A stretch of 64,000 nt of DNA from the NCBI RefSeq assembly GCF_012034935.1, contig NZ_JAATEN010000014.1, forward strand, positions 98,697-162,696, in the 5' to 3' direction. A program made the translations under genes and the position numbers. Source of the DNA: Streptomyces zingiberis (GTDB taxonomy: Bacteria; Actinomycetota; Actinomycetes; Streptomycetales; Streptomycetaceae). Positions 40,936 through 49,848 of the stretch are shown piece after piece. Position 1 is the stretch's first letter. Each line of letters begins with the position of its first letter. The notes under the pieces are model-generated. The model made no database searches. It had not been told where the DNA came from and worked only from the letters and a program-made list of their open reading frames with translations.

Positions 40936-41862
40936 ATGAAAGCCACTCTCCGACGGGGCGGCGCCGGCGCCGTCCTCGGCCTCGGCCTGCTCCTCGCCGT
41001 GCTCCCCGCCCCCGCGCACTCCGCCGACCGGGCCGAGGAGACCGCGCAGGCGGAGCAGCAGATCATCCCCTGTGGTGACGAGGCGGCGCTGCGGTCCGCC
41101 CTCGTCGCCGCCAACACCCGCGGCAGCGGCATCCTCACCCTGCCCTCCGGCTGCGTCTACAGCTTCACCGACGACTACCCGGACGGCTCCGGCAACGCCC
41201 TGCCGACCGTGACCGGCAACATCCAGATCACCTCGTTCGGCGCCACCATCGAGCGCTCCGACGCGGCCACCGAGACCTTCCGGGTACTGGACGTGGCCGC
41301 CGGCGCCACGCTCACCCTCAACCGGATCACCGTCCGCGGCGGGGATTCCACCACCGGTGGCGGCATCCGCAACGCCGGCCGGCTGATCCTCAACCAGAGC
41401 GTCGTCACCGAGAACCAGGCCACCGGCGACGGCGGCGGCATCTACACCACCGACGACCTCACCCTCAACTCCAGCCGGGTGAGCGACAACTCGGCCGGCG
41501 GGAACGGCGGCGGCGTCGCCGACATCGGCGGCGACGTACGGACCCTCGGCGGCACGATCCGCGACAACACGGCCACCAGTGACGGCGGCGGCGTCTACGT
41601 CTCCGGCAGCGGCGCCACGCTGCGCACCACCTCCACCGCGTTCAGCGGCAACCTCGCCGGTGACCAGGGCGGCGGCATCGGTGTCTTCGGCACCGCCCAG
41701 GCCCGGCTGCTCGGCAGCCTGGTCACCGGCAACACCGCCACCTCGGGCGGCGGCATCTACGAGGAGCCGGGCTCCCTCGTCCAGCTCACCTCCACCCCCG
41801 TCACCGGCAACACCCCCGACAACTGCGCCCCGGCCGGCAGCGTGCCCGGCTGCACCGGCTGA
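40936..41862 (+). CDS. secreted right-handed beta-helix protein
   Basis: A 308-residue protein with a Sec signal peptide (basic start, hydrophobic 11-25, cleavage after about residue 30). From about residue 85 to the end it is made of repeats of 20-25 residues rich in N/T/G with G-G-G-(I/V) turns (T-G-G-G-I-R-N, G-D-G-G-G-I-Y, G-N-G-G-G-V-A, S-D-G-G-G-V-Y). This is the pattern of pectate-lyase-like or Pmp/CSLREA-type adhesins. No catalytic residues recognised. Two cysteine pairs (about 46/76 and 295/305) could form disulfides. Likely cell-surface or spore-coat associated. Confidence 0.8.
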   Translation: MKATLRRGGAGAVLGLGLLLAVLPAPAHSADRAEETAQAEQQIIPCGDEAALRSALVAANTRGSGILTLPSGCVYSFTDDYPDGSGNALPTVTGNIQITSFGATIERSDAATETFRVLDVAAGATLTLNRITVRGGDSTTGGGIRNAGRLILNQSVVTENQATGDGGGIYTTDDLTLNSSRVSDNSAGGNGGGVADIGGDVRTLGGTIRDNTATSDGGGVYVSGSGATLRTTSTAFSGNLAGDQGGGIGVFGTAQARLLGSLVTGNTATSGGGIYEEPGSLVQLTSTPVTGNTPDNCAPAGSVPGCTG

Positions 41863-41890
41863 GCCGGACCGGAGAGCGCGTCCCGAACCC

Positions 41891-41928
41891 GTCCGCCGTG
41901 CCGTGCCGTGCGCCACGGCACGGCGGAC
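41891..41928. terminator. bidirectional terminator hairpin, 15-bp stem
   Basis: Perfect 15-bp arms, GTCCGCCGTGCCGTG (41891-41905) and its reverse complement (41914-41928), loop CCGTGCGC. It lies between the convergent beta-helix and CBS-domain genes. Confidence 0.8.
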
Positions 41929-42045
41929 GGCCCGCGCCCAGGCCCGGCCCGGGGCCCCGCCCCCGGGCCCGGGGGCGAGCCGGGACGCGGGCGGGCGGTG
42001 TGACCCCGGCGCGGGGCCGGGCGGAGGGCCCACGGGGTCACGCGT

Positions 42046-42480
42046 TCACGCGTAGACCCGCTCGACGAACTGCGCGATCAGGTCGTCCGTGACGTTGCGG
42101 GCCAGGTTCTGCTCGGTGACGATGCCGGCCAGCCGGTGCCCGGCCGCCGTGTCGATCACCGGCAGCCGCTTGACCCGGTGGCGTTCCATCGAGTCCAGCG
42201 CCTCCTCGACGGAGGCGTCCACGTCGATCCAGAAGATCTCCTGCGCCAGGTCGCCGGCCCGGACCATCGACGGGTCCCGTCCCTCGGCACAGCACTTGAT
42301 GACGATGTCACGGTCGGTGATCATGCCCTTGAGGCGCTCGTCCTCCCCGCAGATGGGCAGGGCACCGACGTCCAGGTCGCGCATCATCCGCGCCGCGTCG
42401 TAGAGCGTCTGGTCCTCGCCGACGCACTGGGCGCCCTGCGTCATGATGTCGCGGACAGTGAGATTCTGCTTGGCAGCCAT
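42046..42480 (-). CDS. tandem CBS-domain protein
   Basis: A 144-residue stand-alone protein made of two CBS motifs (about 10-65 and 75-135), with typical T-V-R-D-I-M, A-A-R-M-M-R-D-L-D-V-G-A-L-P-I, G-M-I-T-D-R-D-I-V, and R-V-K-R-L-P-V-I-D-T, G-I-V-T-E-Q-N-L-A. Such Bateman modules bind adenine nucleotides. AGAGAGGAAG precedes ATG 42480. Actinobacterial paralogues are often dormancy- or stress-regulated; no regulatory site is visible here. Confidence 0.92.
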   Translation of the reverse strand: MAAKQNLTVRDIMTQGAQCVGEDQTLYDAARMMRDLDVGALPICGEDERLKGMITDRDIVIKCCAEGRDPSMVRAGDLAQEIFWIDVDASVEEALDSMERHRVKRLPVIDTAAGHRLAGIVTEQNLARNVTDDLIAQFVERVYA

Positions 42481-42643
42481 AGCGGGGCTTCCTCTCTGCT
42501 TCCGGGCGATTCGGATGTTCCCGGCGGGTACCCCCAACCGGGCGGAACCCACCCCGTCCGATCACACCACGGATGGCCGCGCCGCACCTCCGGGCCGGGC
42601 TCCCGCCCCGGCCCCCGCCGGCGCCGGCCCGTCCCGGGGCCCC

Positions 42644-43621
42644 TCAGGTGTCGCACTCCAGGACCGTTCCGCACACCCCGCACCGTGCCCGCACCCGGCC
42701 CCGCACCGGCACCCGCAGCCGCTGGTGGCAGACCGGGCAGGGGAAGGAGACCCGCAGGGGCGGGCCGGGCTCGAAGGTGTAACCGGCGCCGTCCGCGCCC
42801 TCCGCCCGCCGGTCCGCCCCGCCCGTGCGGCCGCCGTCCACCTGTCCGCCCGCGCCACCGCCGGGGGCGGACCGCTCCGCCGGCCGCGGCCGCCGGACGC
42901 CGGCCCGCGCCGCCCGGCGGTCCCGCGCGTACCGCAGCCGCGCCGCCGGGCCCGCCGCCGCCAGCGGGGGCCGCCGCCCGTCCCGGCGCGCCAGCGCCAG
43001 GCCCCGCGTGTAGGCCGGGTACGCCTGCGGGCTGGTGAACCACGGCGAGGGGTCCTCCCCGAACAGCAGCGCCCGCTTCGCCAGCACGTACCCGTACTCC
43101 TCGGGCGTCAGATAGCCCAGCTTCTGCGACTCCAGCGCGGACCGCCGGAACGCGTCGAGCAGCAGCCAGCCCGCGCCCAGATACGCGGCGGCCGTGTCGG
43201 TGAGGATCTCGTTCCGCTCGGTCCCGGCGAACGACAGGCCCGCGCGGTGCAGGAACACATGGGTGAACTCGTGGGCCAGGACGGCCCCGATGTCCCGCCG
43301 GTGACGGTCGTACCGGGGGTGCAGCTCGATGTCGTACTCCCGGCCGCCGGCCGGATCCACCGTCGCCGCCTCGGCCATCTCCCGGAACGTCACCGCCACC
43401 GGCGCCTCCGGCAGCCGCAGATGGCGCACCATCACCCCCGCCACCCGCGCCACGCCCGCCCGCAGGTCCTCGTCATCGGAGAACGCCACCTCGACCGGGA
43501 GGACGCTCGCCGTGAACGACCGCAGTTCCCCGGCGGGCAGGCTCCGGTGGAGCGCCGTGACGGCGGACCGCACCGTCTCCAGATGCGGATACCCGTGCAC
43601 GACCTCGCTCCCCGGCGCCAC
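42644..43621 (-). CDS. HExxH metalloprotease-like protein with C-terminal zinc ribbon
   Basis: A 325-residue protein. The N-terminal half has V-L-A-H-E-F-T-H-V-F-L-H, a zinc-protease HExxH motif, with a downstream N-E-I-L-T-D-T-A-A-A-Y-L acidic segment that could give the third ligand. A basic Ala/Arg/Gly-rich linker (about 215-285) follows. The C-terminus carries a zinc ribbon, C-P-V-C-H-Q and C-G-V-C-G. No signal peptide, so it is cytoplasmic. GTG 43621 has TAGAGT 6 nt upstream, suggesting a leaderless mRNA. I do not recognise a named family; the combination is noteworthy. Confidence 0.7.
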   Translation of the reverse strand: MAPGSEVVHGYPHLETVRSAVTALHRSLPAGELRSFTASVLPVEVAFSDDEDLRAGVARVAGVMVRHLRLPEAPVAVTFREMAEAATVDPAGGREYDIELHPRYDRHRRDIGAVLAHEFTHVFLHRAGLSFAGTERNEILTDTAAAYLGAGWLLLDAFRRSALESQKLGYLTPEEYGYVLAKRALLFGEDPSPWFTSPQAYPAYTRGLALARRDGRRPPLAAAGPAARLRYARDRRAARAGVRRPRPAERSAPGGGAGGQVDGGRTGGADRRAEGADGAGYTFEPGPPLRVSFPCPVCHQRLRVPVRGRVRARCGVCGTVLECDT

Positions 43622-43882
43622 GGCCCAACTCTACGGCGCCGGGCGGCCCCCGACCGGCCCGCACGGGCCCGCGCCGCCTTCACCGGGCCGCCCCCCGCGC
43701 ACCGGCACCGGCCCGGCGCCCGGTCCCCGCGCACCGGCACCGGCCCGGCGGCCGGCTCACCGGGCCTCCCCGGGCGGGTGGCTTCCGCAGGGTGGACGCG
43801 TCCGGCGGCGGACACCGGCCCCTGTTACGGTGACGCACTGTTCCGCCCGTGCGGCCGTGCCGAATGACCGGAGAGCGCCACG

Positions 43883-44290
43883 ATGACCAACCCGCCCCCC
43901 GACGCCACCGCCCACACCGCCACCCCCACCCCGGATGCCCCCGCCGCCCCGGATGCCCCCGCCACCGCCCCGGCCTGTGGGGAGGGGACGGCCGCCGCCG
44001 CCGACGCGGAGGTCCGGGCCGAGCTGGAGCGGCTGCGGGAGAGCATCGACAACATCGACGCGGCCGTGGTCCACATGCTCGCCGAGCGCTTCAAGTGCAC
44101 CCAGCAGGTCGGCCGCCTCAAGGCCCGGCACGCCCTGCCGGCCGCCGACCCCGCCCGGGAGGCACGCCAGATCGAGCGGCTCCGCGGCCTCGCGGAGAGC
44201 GCCCGGCTCGACCCGGCGTTCGCGGAGAAGCTCCTCACCTTCATCATCGCCGAGGTGATCCGCCACCACGAGACGATCGCCCGCTCGTAA
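43883..44290 (+). CDS. chorismate mutase (AroQ class)
   Basis: A 135-residue protein. The first ~45 residues are Pro/Ala/Thr-rich. The helical AroQ domain follows: E-L-E-R-L-R-E-S-I-D-N-I-D-A-A-V-V-H-M-L-A-E-R-F with the active-site Arg, then Q-V-G-R-L-K-A-R-H with the catalytic Lys, and R-Q-I-E-R-L-R-G-L-A-E-S-A, with F-I-I-A-E-V-I-R-H-H at the end. It diverts chorismate to prephenate for Phe/Tyr. GGAGAGCG precedes ATG 43883. No signal peptide, so it is the intracellular type. Confidence 0.93.
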   Translation: MTNPPPDATAHTATPTPDAPAAPDAPATAPACGEGTAAAADAEVRAELERLRESIDNIDAAVVHMLAERFKCTQQVGRLKARHALPAADPAREARQIERLRGLAESARLDPAFAEKLLTFIIAEVIRHHETIARS

Positions 44291-44394
44291 CCGGCCGGCC
44301 GACCCGCGGGATCCGGCCGTTTCCCGCGGGGCGGGTACCGCGCGTCCGCCACCACGGCGGATGGGCCGCTCACCCCGTTTGGCAGCATGGCCGC

Positions 44395-47289
44395 ATGCCC
44401 GCACTCACCCGCGACGAGGCCCGCGCCCGGGCCCGCCTCCTCGACGTCCGCCACTGCGCCGTCGACCTCGATCTCACCCGCGGCGAGGAGCTGTTCGGCT
44501 CCACCACGGTGCTCCGCTTCACCGCGGCCACCGCCGGCGACACCTTCGCCGAGATCCGCCCCGCCCGGCTGCGCCGCGTCCTCCTCGACGGCGAGGAGCT
44601 CGACCCCGGCCTCCTCGACGGCAACCGGCTGCCGCTGACGGGGCTCGCCGCGGGCCCGCACGAGCTGCGGGTCGAGGCCGACATGCGGTACTCCCGCACG
44701 GGTGAGGGCATGCACCGCTTCACCGACCCGGCCGACGGCGAGACCTACGTCCACACCCACTGCTTCCTCGACGACGTGCAGCGCGTCTTCGCCGCCTTCG
44801 ACCAGCCCGACCTCAAAACGGTGTTCGAGATGTCCGCCACCGTGCCCGACGGCTGGACGGTTCTCGCCAACGCCGTCACCCGCCGCGTCACCCCGCCCGC
44901 CGGCACCGGCGGGACGGACGGGACGGCCCGCTGGGAGGCGGCGCCCACCCCGCCGCTGAGCACCTACTTCACGGCCCTCGCCGCCGGCCCGTGGCACTCC
45001 GTGCGCACCGAGCACGCCGGGATCCCCTTCGGCCTGCACGTCCGCCGCTCCCTCGCCGAGCACCTCGACCGCGACGCCGCCGAGATCCTCGGCGTCACCC
45101 GGCGCTGCTTCGACCGCTACCACGAGATCTTCGACGAGCCCTACCCCTTCGACTCCTACGACCAGGCGTTCGTCCCCGAGTTCAACCCGGGCGCCATGGA
45201 GAACCCCGGACTCGTGCTCCTCCGCGACGAGTTCGTGCACCGCTCCGCCGTCACCGACACCGAGCGGCAGACCCGGGCCATGGTCGTCGCGCACGAGATG
45301 GCCCACATGTGGTTCGGCGACCTCGTCACCCTCCGCTGGTGGGACGACATCTGGCTGAACGAGTCCTTCGCCGAGTACCTGGGCTTCCGCACCCTCGGCG
45401 AGGCCACCCGCTTCCGCTCGCCCTGGACCGACTTCGCCGCCTCCCGCAAGAGCTGGGGCTACGACGCCGACCAGCGGCCCAGCACCCACCCCGTCGCGCC
45501 CGCCCCCGGGGGTGTGCCGGACACCGCCTCCGCCCTCCTCAACTTCGACGGCATCTCCTACGCCAAGGGCGCCTCCGCCCTGCGCCAGCTCGTCGCCCGC
45601 CTCGGGGAGAGGACCTTCCTCGCCGGGGTCAACGACCACATCGCCCGGCATCGGTTCGCCAACGCCACCCTCGCCGACTTCCTCGACTCTCTCGCCCGGG
45701 CCTCCGGGGAGGACGTCCACGCCTGGGCCGCCCGCTGGCTGACCACGAGCGGTGTGGACACCCTCACCGCGGAGGCCGGGGACGTGCGGCCGGCTTCCGG
45801 CAGCTCCGGCGGCGCGGACGCCTCCGGCGCGCCCGGCGACCCCGGCGTGCCGGGTGTGCCCGGCGACCCCGGCGCGCCCGGCGACCCCTCCGCGCCGGGT
45901 GTGCCCGGTGGCCCGCCCGCCCGGGAGGCACACGACGCCGGTGAGAACCCCGGCCACCCCGGGCCCCGCTCCGGCGCCGCGCCCGGCCACCCCGGTGAGC
46001 GGCCGCCCGTCCCCGGCGGCTCCGGGGACCGCGCCCGCAGCGCGGCCGCCGCCGGGCGCCCCCGCTGGCGGCTGGCCGTCCGCCACACCGGCAGCCGCCC
46101 CCACCGGCTCACCGTCGACCTCTACGACCACGGCCCCGCCTCCGGCCCGCTCGTCCTCCGCGACCGGCTCACCGTCGACGTCCCCGCGGACGGCGACGCG
46201 CCGGCCCGCACCCTGCCCGGCCCCCGCCCCGACCTGGTCCTCCTCAACGCCGACGACCGCGACTACGCCAAGCTCCGGCTCGACCCGCGTTCCTGGGCGA
46301 CCGCCCGTGCCGCCCTCTCCCGCGTCCCCGACCCGCTGGCCCGCGCCGTCCTGTGGACCACCGCGCGGGACATGGTGCGCGACGGGGACCTCGACCCGGA
46401 GGAGTACCTGGGGGCCGTCCGCGACCACCTCCCGCACGAGACGGACCTCGCCGTCGTGCCGTCCGTGCTCACCTTCGCCCGCCACGAGATCGCCGACCGT
46501 CATCTCCCCGCCACCGCGCGGCCCGCCGCCCTCGCCGGTCTCACCGGCGTCTGCCGCGCCTTGCTGGACCGCACCGGATCTCCCCGGCGCACCGGCGGTC
46601 CGGCGGGTCCGGGAAACGGCGCGGGAACCGCCGGCGGCGGGGGAGAGGGCCCCGGGGGAGGCGGCGGTGAGGAGCGCGCCGGGCTGCGGCTCGCCGCCGT
46701 CCGCGGTCTCCTCGACCACCACACCGGCACCGGCGAACTCAGCGGCTGGCTCACCGCCGGCACCGTCCCCGGCGGGCCGGCGCTCGACCCCGAGCTGCGC
46801 TGGCGGCTGCTGCTCCGCCTGGTGGTGCTCGGCGCCGCCGGACCCGCGGAGATCGACGCCGCGCTCGCCGCCGACCCCGGCGCCACCGGGCGGGAGGGCG
46901 CGGCCCGCTGCCGCGCCGCCCTGCCCGACGTGGCGGCCAAGGAGGCCGCCTGGGCCGCCCTGTTCACCTCCGGCGACCTCTCCAACCGCCTGGTCGCCGC
47001 CACCGCGCAGGGCTTCTGGCAGCCGGAGCAGCGCGATCTGCTCGCGCCCTGGGCGGAGCGCTACTGGGACGACGCGCCCGCCGCCGCGGCGCGCCGGGGC
47101 CCGGCCGTGGCCGCCGTCCTCGGCCGTGAGGGGTTCCCCGCCCACGCCGTCGACGAGGCCACGCTCCGCCGTGGCCGGGAGTGCCTGCGCGCCCCGGACC
47201 TCCTTCCGGCCCTGCGCCGCCCCCTGGCCGACCGGCTCGACGACCTGGCGCGCGTGCTGCGGGCCCGCGCGGCCCGCGCCGGCGGCTGA
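44395..47289 (+). CDS. pepN: aminopeptidase N (M1 family) with collagen-like insert
   Basis: A 964-residue zinc aminopeptidase, longer than the usual ~860. The catalytic domain is intact: G-A-M-E-N at about residues 266-270, H-E-M-A-H-M-W at about 300-306, and the third ligand in N-E-S-F-A-E-Y-L-G. Between the catalytic domain and the ERAP1-like helical C-terminal domain sits an extra ~90 residues (about 465-555) with ten Gly/Ser-x-Pro triplets (GAP GDP GVP...) and Pro/Gly-rich filler. A second Gly-rich insert is near residues 735-765. ATG 44395 is placed by CAGCAT 6 nt upstream (leaderless-type); there is no ribosome binding site. Confidence 0.94.
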   Translation: MPALTRDEARARARLLDVRHCAVDLDLTRGEELFGSTTVLRFTAATAGDTFAEIRPARLRRVLLDGEELDPGLLDGNRLPLTGLAAGPHELRVEADMRYSRTGEGMHRFTDPADGETYVHTHCFLDDVQRVFAAFDQPDLKTVFEMSATVPDGWTVLANAVTRRVTPPAGTGGTDGTARWEAAPTPPLSTYFTALAAGPWHSVRTEHAGIPFGLHVRRSLAEHLDRDAAEILGVTRRCFDRYHEIFDEPYPFDSYDQAFVPEFNPGAMENPGLVLLRDEFVHRSAVTDTERQTRAMVVAHEMAHMWFGDLVTLRWWDDIWLNESFAEYLGFRTLGEATRFRSPWTDFAASRKSWGYDADQRPSTHPVAPAPGGVPDTASALLNFDGISYAKGASALRQLVARLGERTFLAGVNDHIARHRFANATLADFLDSLARASGEDVHAWAARWLTTSGVDTLTAEAGDVRPASGSSGGADASGAPGDPGVPGVPGDPGAPGDPSAPGVPGGPPAREAHDAGENPGHPGPRSGAAPGHPGERPPVPGGSGDRARSAAAAGRPRWRLAVRHTGSRPHRLTVDLYDHGPASGPLVLRDRLTVDVPADGDAPARTLPGPRPDLVLLNADDRDYAKLRLDPRSWATARAALSRVPDPLARAVLWTTARDMVRDGDLDPEEYLGAVRDHLPHETDLAVVPSVLTFARHEIADRHLPATARPAALAGLTGVCRALLDRTGSPRRTGGPAGPGNGAGTAGGGGEGPGGGGGEERAGLRLAAVRGLLDHHTGTGELSGWLTAGTVPGGPALDPELRWRLLLRLVVLGAAGPAEIDAALAADPGATGREGAARCRAALPDVAAKEAAWAALFTSGDLSNRLVAATAQGFWQPEQRDLLAPWAERYWDDAPAAAARRGPAVAAVLGREGFPAHAVDEATLRRGRECLRAPDLLPALRRPLADRLDDLARVLRARAARAGG

Positions 47290-47300
47290 ACCCACCCGGC

Positions 47301-47345
47301 CCCGGGGCGAGGGCGCGCGCCACAACCGTCCGCCCGCGCCCCGGG
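47301..47345. terminator. convergent terminator hairpin between pepN and the PP2C gene
   Basis: Perfect 9-bp arms CCCGGGGCG (47301-47309) and CGCCCCGGG (47337-47345) in the 123-nt gap between the two convergent genes. The loop is long (27 nt) and may contain a second small stem. Confidence 0.4.
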
Positions 47346-47412
47346 CCGCCACCCGGCCGTCCTCCCCCCGGTCCAGCGGGGAGGGCCGCCGCCCGCCCCG
47401 GGCCCCTTAGGC

Positions 47413-49119
47413 TCACGGCGCCCGTACCACCAGCAGCGCGATGTCGTCCGCCGTCTCCTCCGGCGCGACCTCCGCCAGCAGCCGGTCGCAGAACTCGCCC
47501 AGCGGGCGCCCCGCCAGCTCCAGCGCCCGGCCGCGCAGCCGCTCCAGGCCGGTGTCCAGCGGCTGTCCCGGCGCCTCCACCAGGCCGTCGGTGTAGAGCA
47601 CGAGCGTGCTGTCGGCCGGCAGCGGCACCGTCGCGTTCGTCCGCTCGTTCTCCGCCTGGGTGCCCAGCAGCAACCCGTGCCCCTCCTCCAGGAACCGTGG
47701 CGCGCCCTCCGGGGGGATCAGCAGCGGCGGCGGATGCCCGGCGTTGTGCCAGGTCAGTTGCCACGGGCCGGACTCGCCGCGCTCCAGATGGCACAGCACC
47801 AGCGTCGCCATCGGCGCGTCACTGATGGTCACCAGTGCGCGGTCCAGCCGGTCGACGATCTGGCACGGCGGCTCCCGCACGTCCCAGGCGAACGCCCGCA
47901 GCATGTTCCGCACCTGCGACATGTTCGCCGCGGCCTGCAGATCGTGGCCGATGACATCACCGATCACCAGGGTCGCCGCCCCGTCCGGCAGCACGAAGGC
48001 GTCGTACCAGTCGCCGCCCACCTGGGACCCCTCCGGCGCGGGCAGATAGCGCGCCGCCATCGCGAGCCCCGGCACCCGCGGCAGCGGCGTCAGCAGGTGC
48101 AGCTGCATCGTCTCCGACACCCGCCGCTGCCGGTCGTAGAGCTGCGCGTTGTCCACGGCGAGGCCGGCGCGCCGCGCGATGTCGTCCACCAGCGCCAGGT
48201 CCTCCCGGTCGAACGGCTGTTCCTGGTCCGCCCGGCCCACGGTCAGTGCCCCCATGACGCCCCGGCCGCCCCGCAGCGGGGCGATGACCGCCGCGTGCAT
48301 GCCCGTGGTGCGGAACAGGTCCTTCTGCGCCCCCTGGATCGCCGAGTCCGGCTCGCCCGCGTAGTGCTCCGGGCCGACGAACAGCGCCGGGGCGCCCCGC
48401 AGGACCCGCTGCAACGGTGACCGCGACTCCCAGGACACCCGGTCCGGCAGCCGCCCCTCCAGCTCCGCGACGTTCACATGGGTGCCGTTCTCGTAGTGCA
48501 CCACGGCGACCCGCACCACTTCCTCCTGCTCCCCGAGGAGGTCCACCACCGCCCAGTCACCCAGCCGCGGCGCCACCAGCCGCACCAGCCGCCGCAGCGC
48601 CTCCCGCATGTCCAGCGTCGAGGTCAGCACGGTGGTGATCTCCGACACCAGGGACAGCCGCTCGGCCCGCCGCCGCAGCGCCGCGAGGTGCGCGTCCCGC
48701 CGCCGCGCCTCCTCCTCCTGCTCCGAGAGGTCGAAGAAGGTCACCACCGCCCCGGCCCGCTCGCCCGTCACCAGGTACGGCGCCATCAGCCAGCCCACCC
48801 GGAGCAGCGAACCGTCCCCGCGCCGGAACCAGGCGCCCTGGGTCCGCGTCGGCACCCCGGCCCGCAGCGCCGCCAGCAGCGGGCACCGGTCGCGGGGCGC
48901 GGCCGAGCCGTCCTCCTCCCGGTGCAGCAGGTCGTGCAGGTCCGCGCCGAGGAACCGCTCCTGCGCCAGCCGGGTGATCTCCGAGGCCCGCGGGTTGACG
49001 ACCAGGATGCGCGCCTCCGAGTCCACCACCAGCACCCCGGCGTCCAGGCCGTAGAACATCGCGTTCAGCAGCTCCCCGCCGGGCAGTGGACGGTACTCGC
49101 CGTCGGACGCGCCGACCAT
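47413..49119 (-). CDS. PAS-GAF-PP2C (SpoIIE-type) serine phosphatase
   Basis: A 568-residue signalling protein. PAS domain about residues 12-125 (A-M-F-Y-G-L-D-A-G-V-L-V-V-D-S-E-A-R-I-L). GAF domain about 150-330 (ending D-D-I-A-R-R-A-G-L-A-V-D-N-A). PP2C/SpoIIE domain from about 345, with G-G-D-W-Y-D-A-F, V-I-G-D-V-I-G-H-D, T-L-V-L-Y-T-D-G-L-V-E and D-D-I-A-L-L-V-V metal aspartates. It would dephosphorylate an anti-anti-sigma factor. ATG 49119 follows AGGGGAG. No partner STAS or kinase gene is adjacent; the HATPase at 17.8 kb is remote. Confidence 0.92.
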   Translation of the reverse strand: MVGASDGEYRPLPGGELLNAMFYGLDAGVLVVDSEARILVVNPRASEITRLAQERFLGADLHDLLHREEDGSAAPRDRCPLLAALRAGVPTRTQGAWFRRGDGSLLRVGWLMAPYLVTGERAGAVVTFFDLSEQEEEARRRDAHLAALRRRAERLSLVSEITTVLTSTLDMREALRRLVRLVAPRLGDWAVVDLLGEQEEVVRVAVVHYENGTHVNVAELEGRLPDRVSWESRSPLQRVLRGAPALFVGPEHYAGEPDSAIQGAQKDLFRTTGMHAAVIAPLRGGRGVMGALTVGRADQEQPFDREDLALVDDIARRAGLAVDNAQLYDRQRRVSETMQLHLLTPLPRVPGLAMAARYLPAPEGSQVGGDWYDAFVLPDGAATLVIGDVIGHDLQAAANMSQVRNMLRAFAWDVREPPCQIVDRLDRALVTISDAPMATLVLCHLERGESGPWQLTWHNAGHPPPLLIPPEGAPRFLEEGHGLLLGTQAENERTNATVPLPADSTLVLYTDGLVEAPGQPLDTGLERLRGRALELAGRPLGEFCDRLLAEVAPEETADDIALLVVRAP

Positions 49120-49848
49120 CAGCGGCTCCCCTGCTGTGCGGGAACGGAACGCACCGGGAGTACCCCCCACCACGCGCTTCACGCGCCGCGTGCGGGTGAC
49201 GGCGGGCCGCCCGGGGCCCCGCGGACGGTGGGCGCGGCGGTACGGGGCGGTACGGGCGACGGCGCGGCGGGAGCGGGCCGGGTGGCCCGGCCGGCGCGCG
49301 GCGGTGGGGGCCGGAGGGCGGTACGGGGCGGCGGCCGGGCGCCGGGCGGGAGGGGAGCACCGCCCCGGGGGAGCGGCGCCGGGCGGTGTCGGGCCGTCTG
49401 TCTGCTCGCGGGCGGGGCGGAGGAGCCGGGGCCCAGGAGGGTGCGTCCGGCAGGGCGTGCCGACTGGGCGTGCCGGCAGGGGTTCAGTCTGCTGTGCCGG
49501 GCCCGGGAGCCGCCGGACACGGGGGCGCCGGGTGTGGCGGGCTGCTGGGGAGGGGCGGGCGGTGACCGGAACCCTCACGGAACCGGCCCGGTGCGCGGAA
49601 CCCCCGCTGCCGCTCCCCGCCGCTCTCCGTCAACCCGGGGCCCGGCGCCTCACCCCCCGCGCGCGGGGCTCGCGCACGCGGTGAGGGGATCCCAACGCGC
49701 CGCGATTTCATGGCAGTTGGCCCGTTCTGCTCGGTCCTGCGATGAACCCGGCGGGTCCGGAAAGCGTGTAGAGGAGTGTAAGGCACCCCCGGCCCGCCGG
49801 GGCGACCCACCGGATCGTGTGCCCCCGAACCCGACCAAAGGGCTTCCC
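49120..49848 (+). other. 729-nt divergent spacer upstream of the siderophore genes
   Basis: No gene recognised. The first two thirds are GC-rich; 49700-49790 is less so and probably contains the promoter of the decarboxylase gene. I searched it by eye for a DmdR/IdeR iron box (TTAGGTTAGGCT-like palindrome) and did not find one. Confidence 0.4.

Noticed and set aside
43825..47352. 1175-residue open frame antisense to chorismate mutase and pepN
   Set aside because: Same shadow effect; both plus-strand genes have full catalytic motifs and proper starts.
49640..49848. DmdR/IdeR iron box upstream of the siderophore genes
   Set aside because: No sequence approaching the TTAGGTTAGGCT half-palindromes was found; only short AGG matches.
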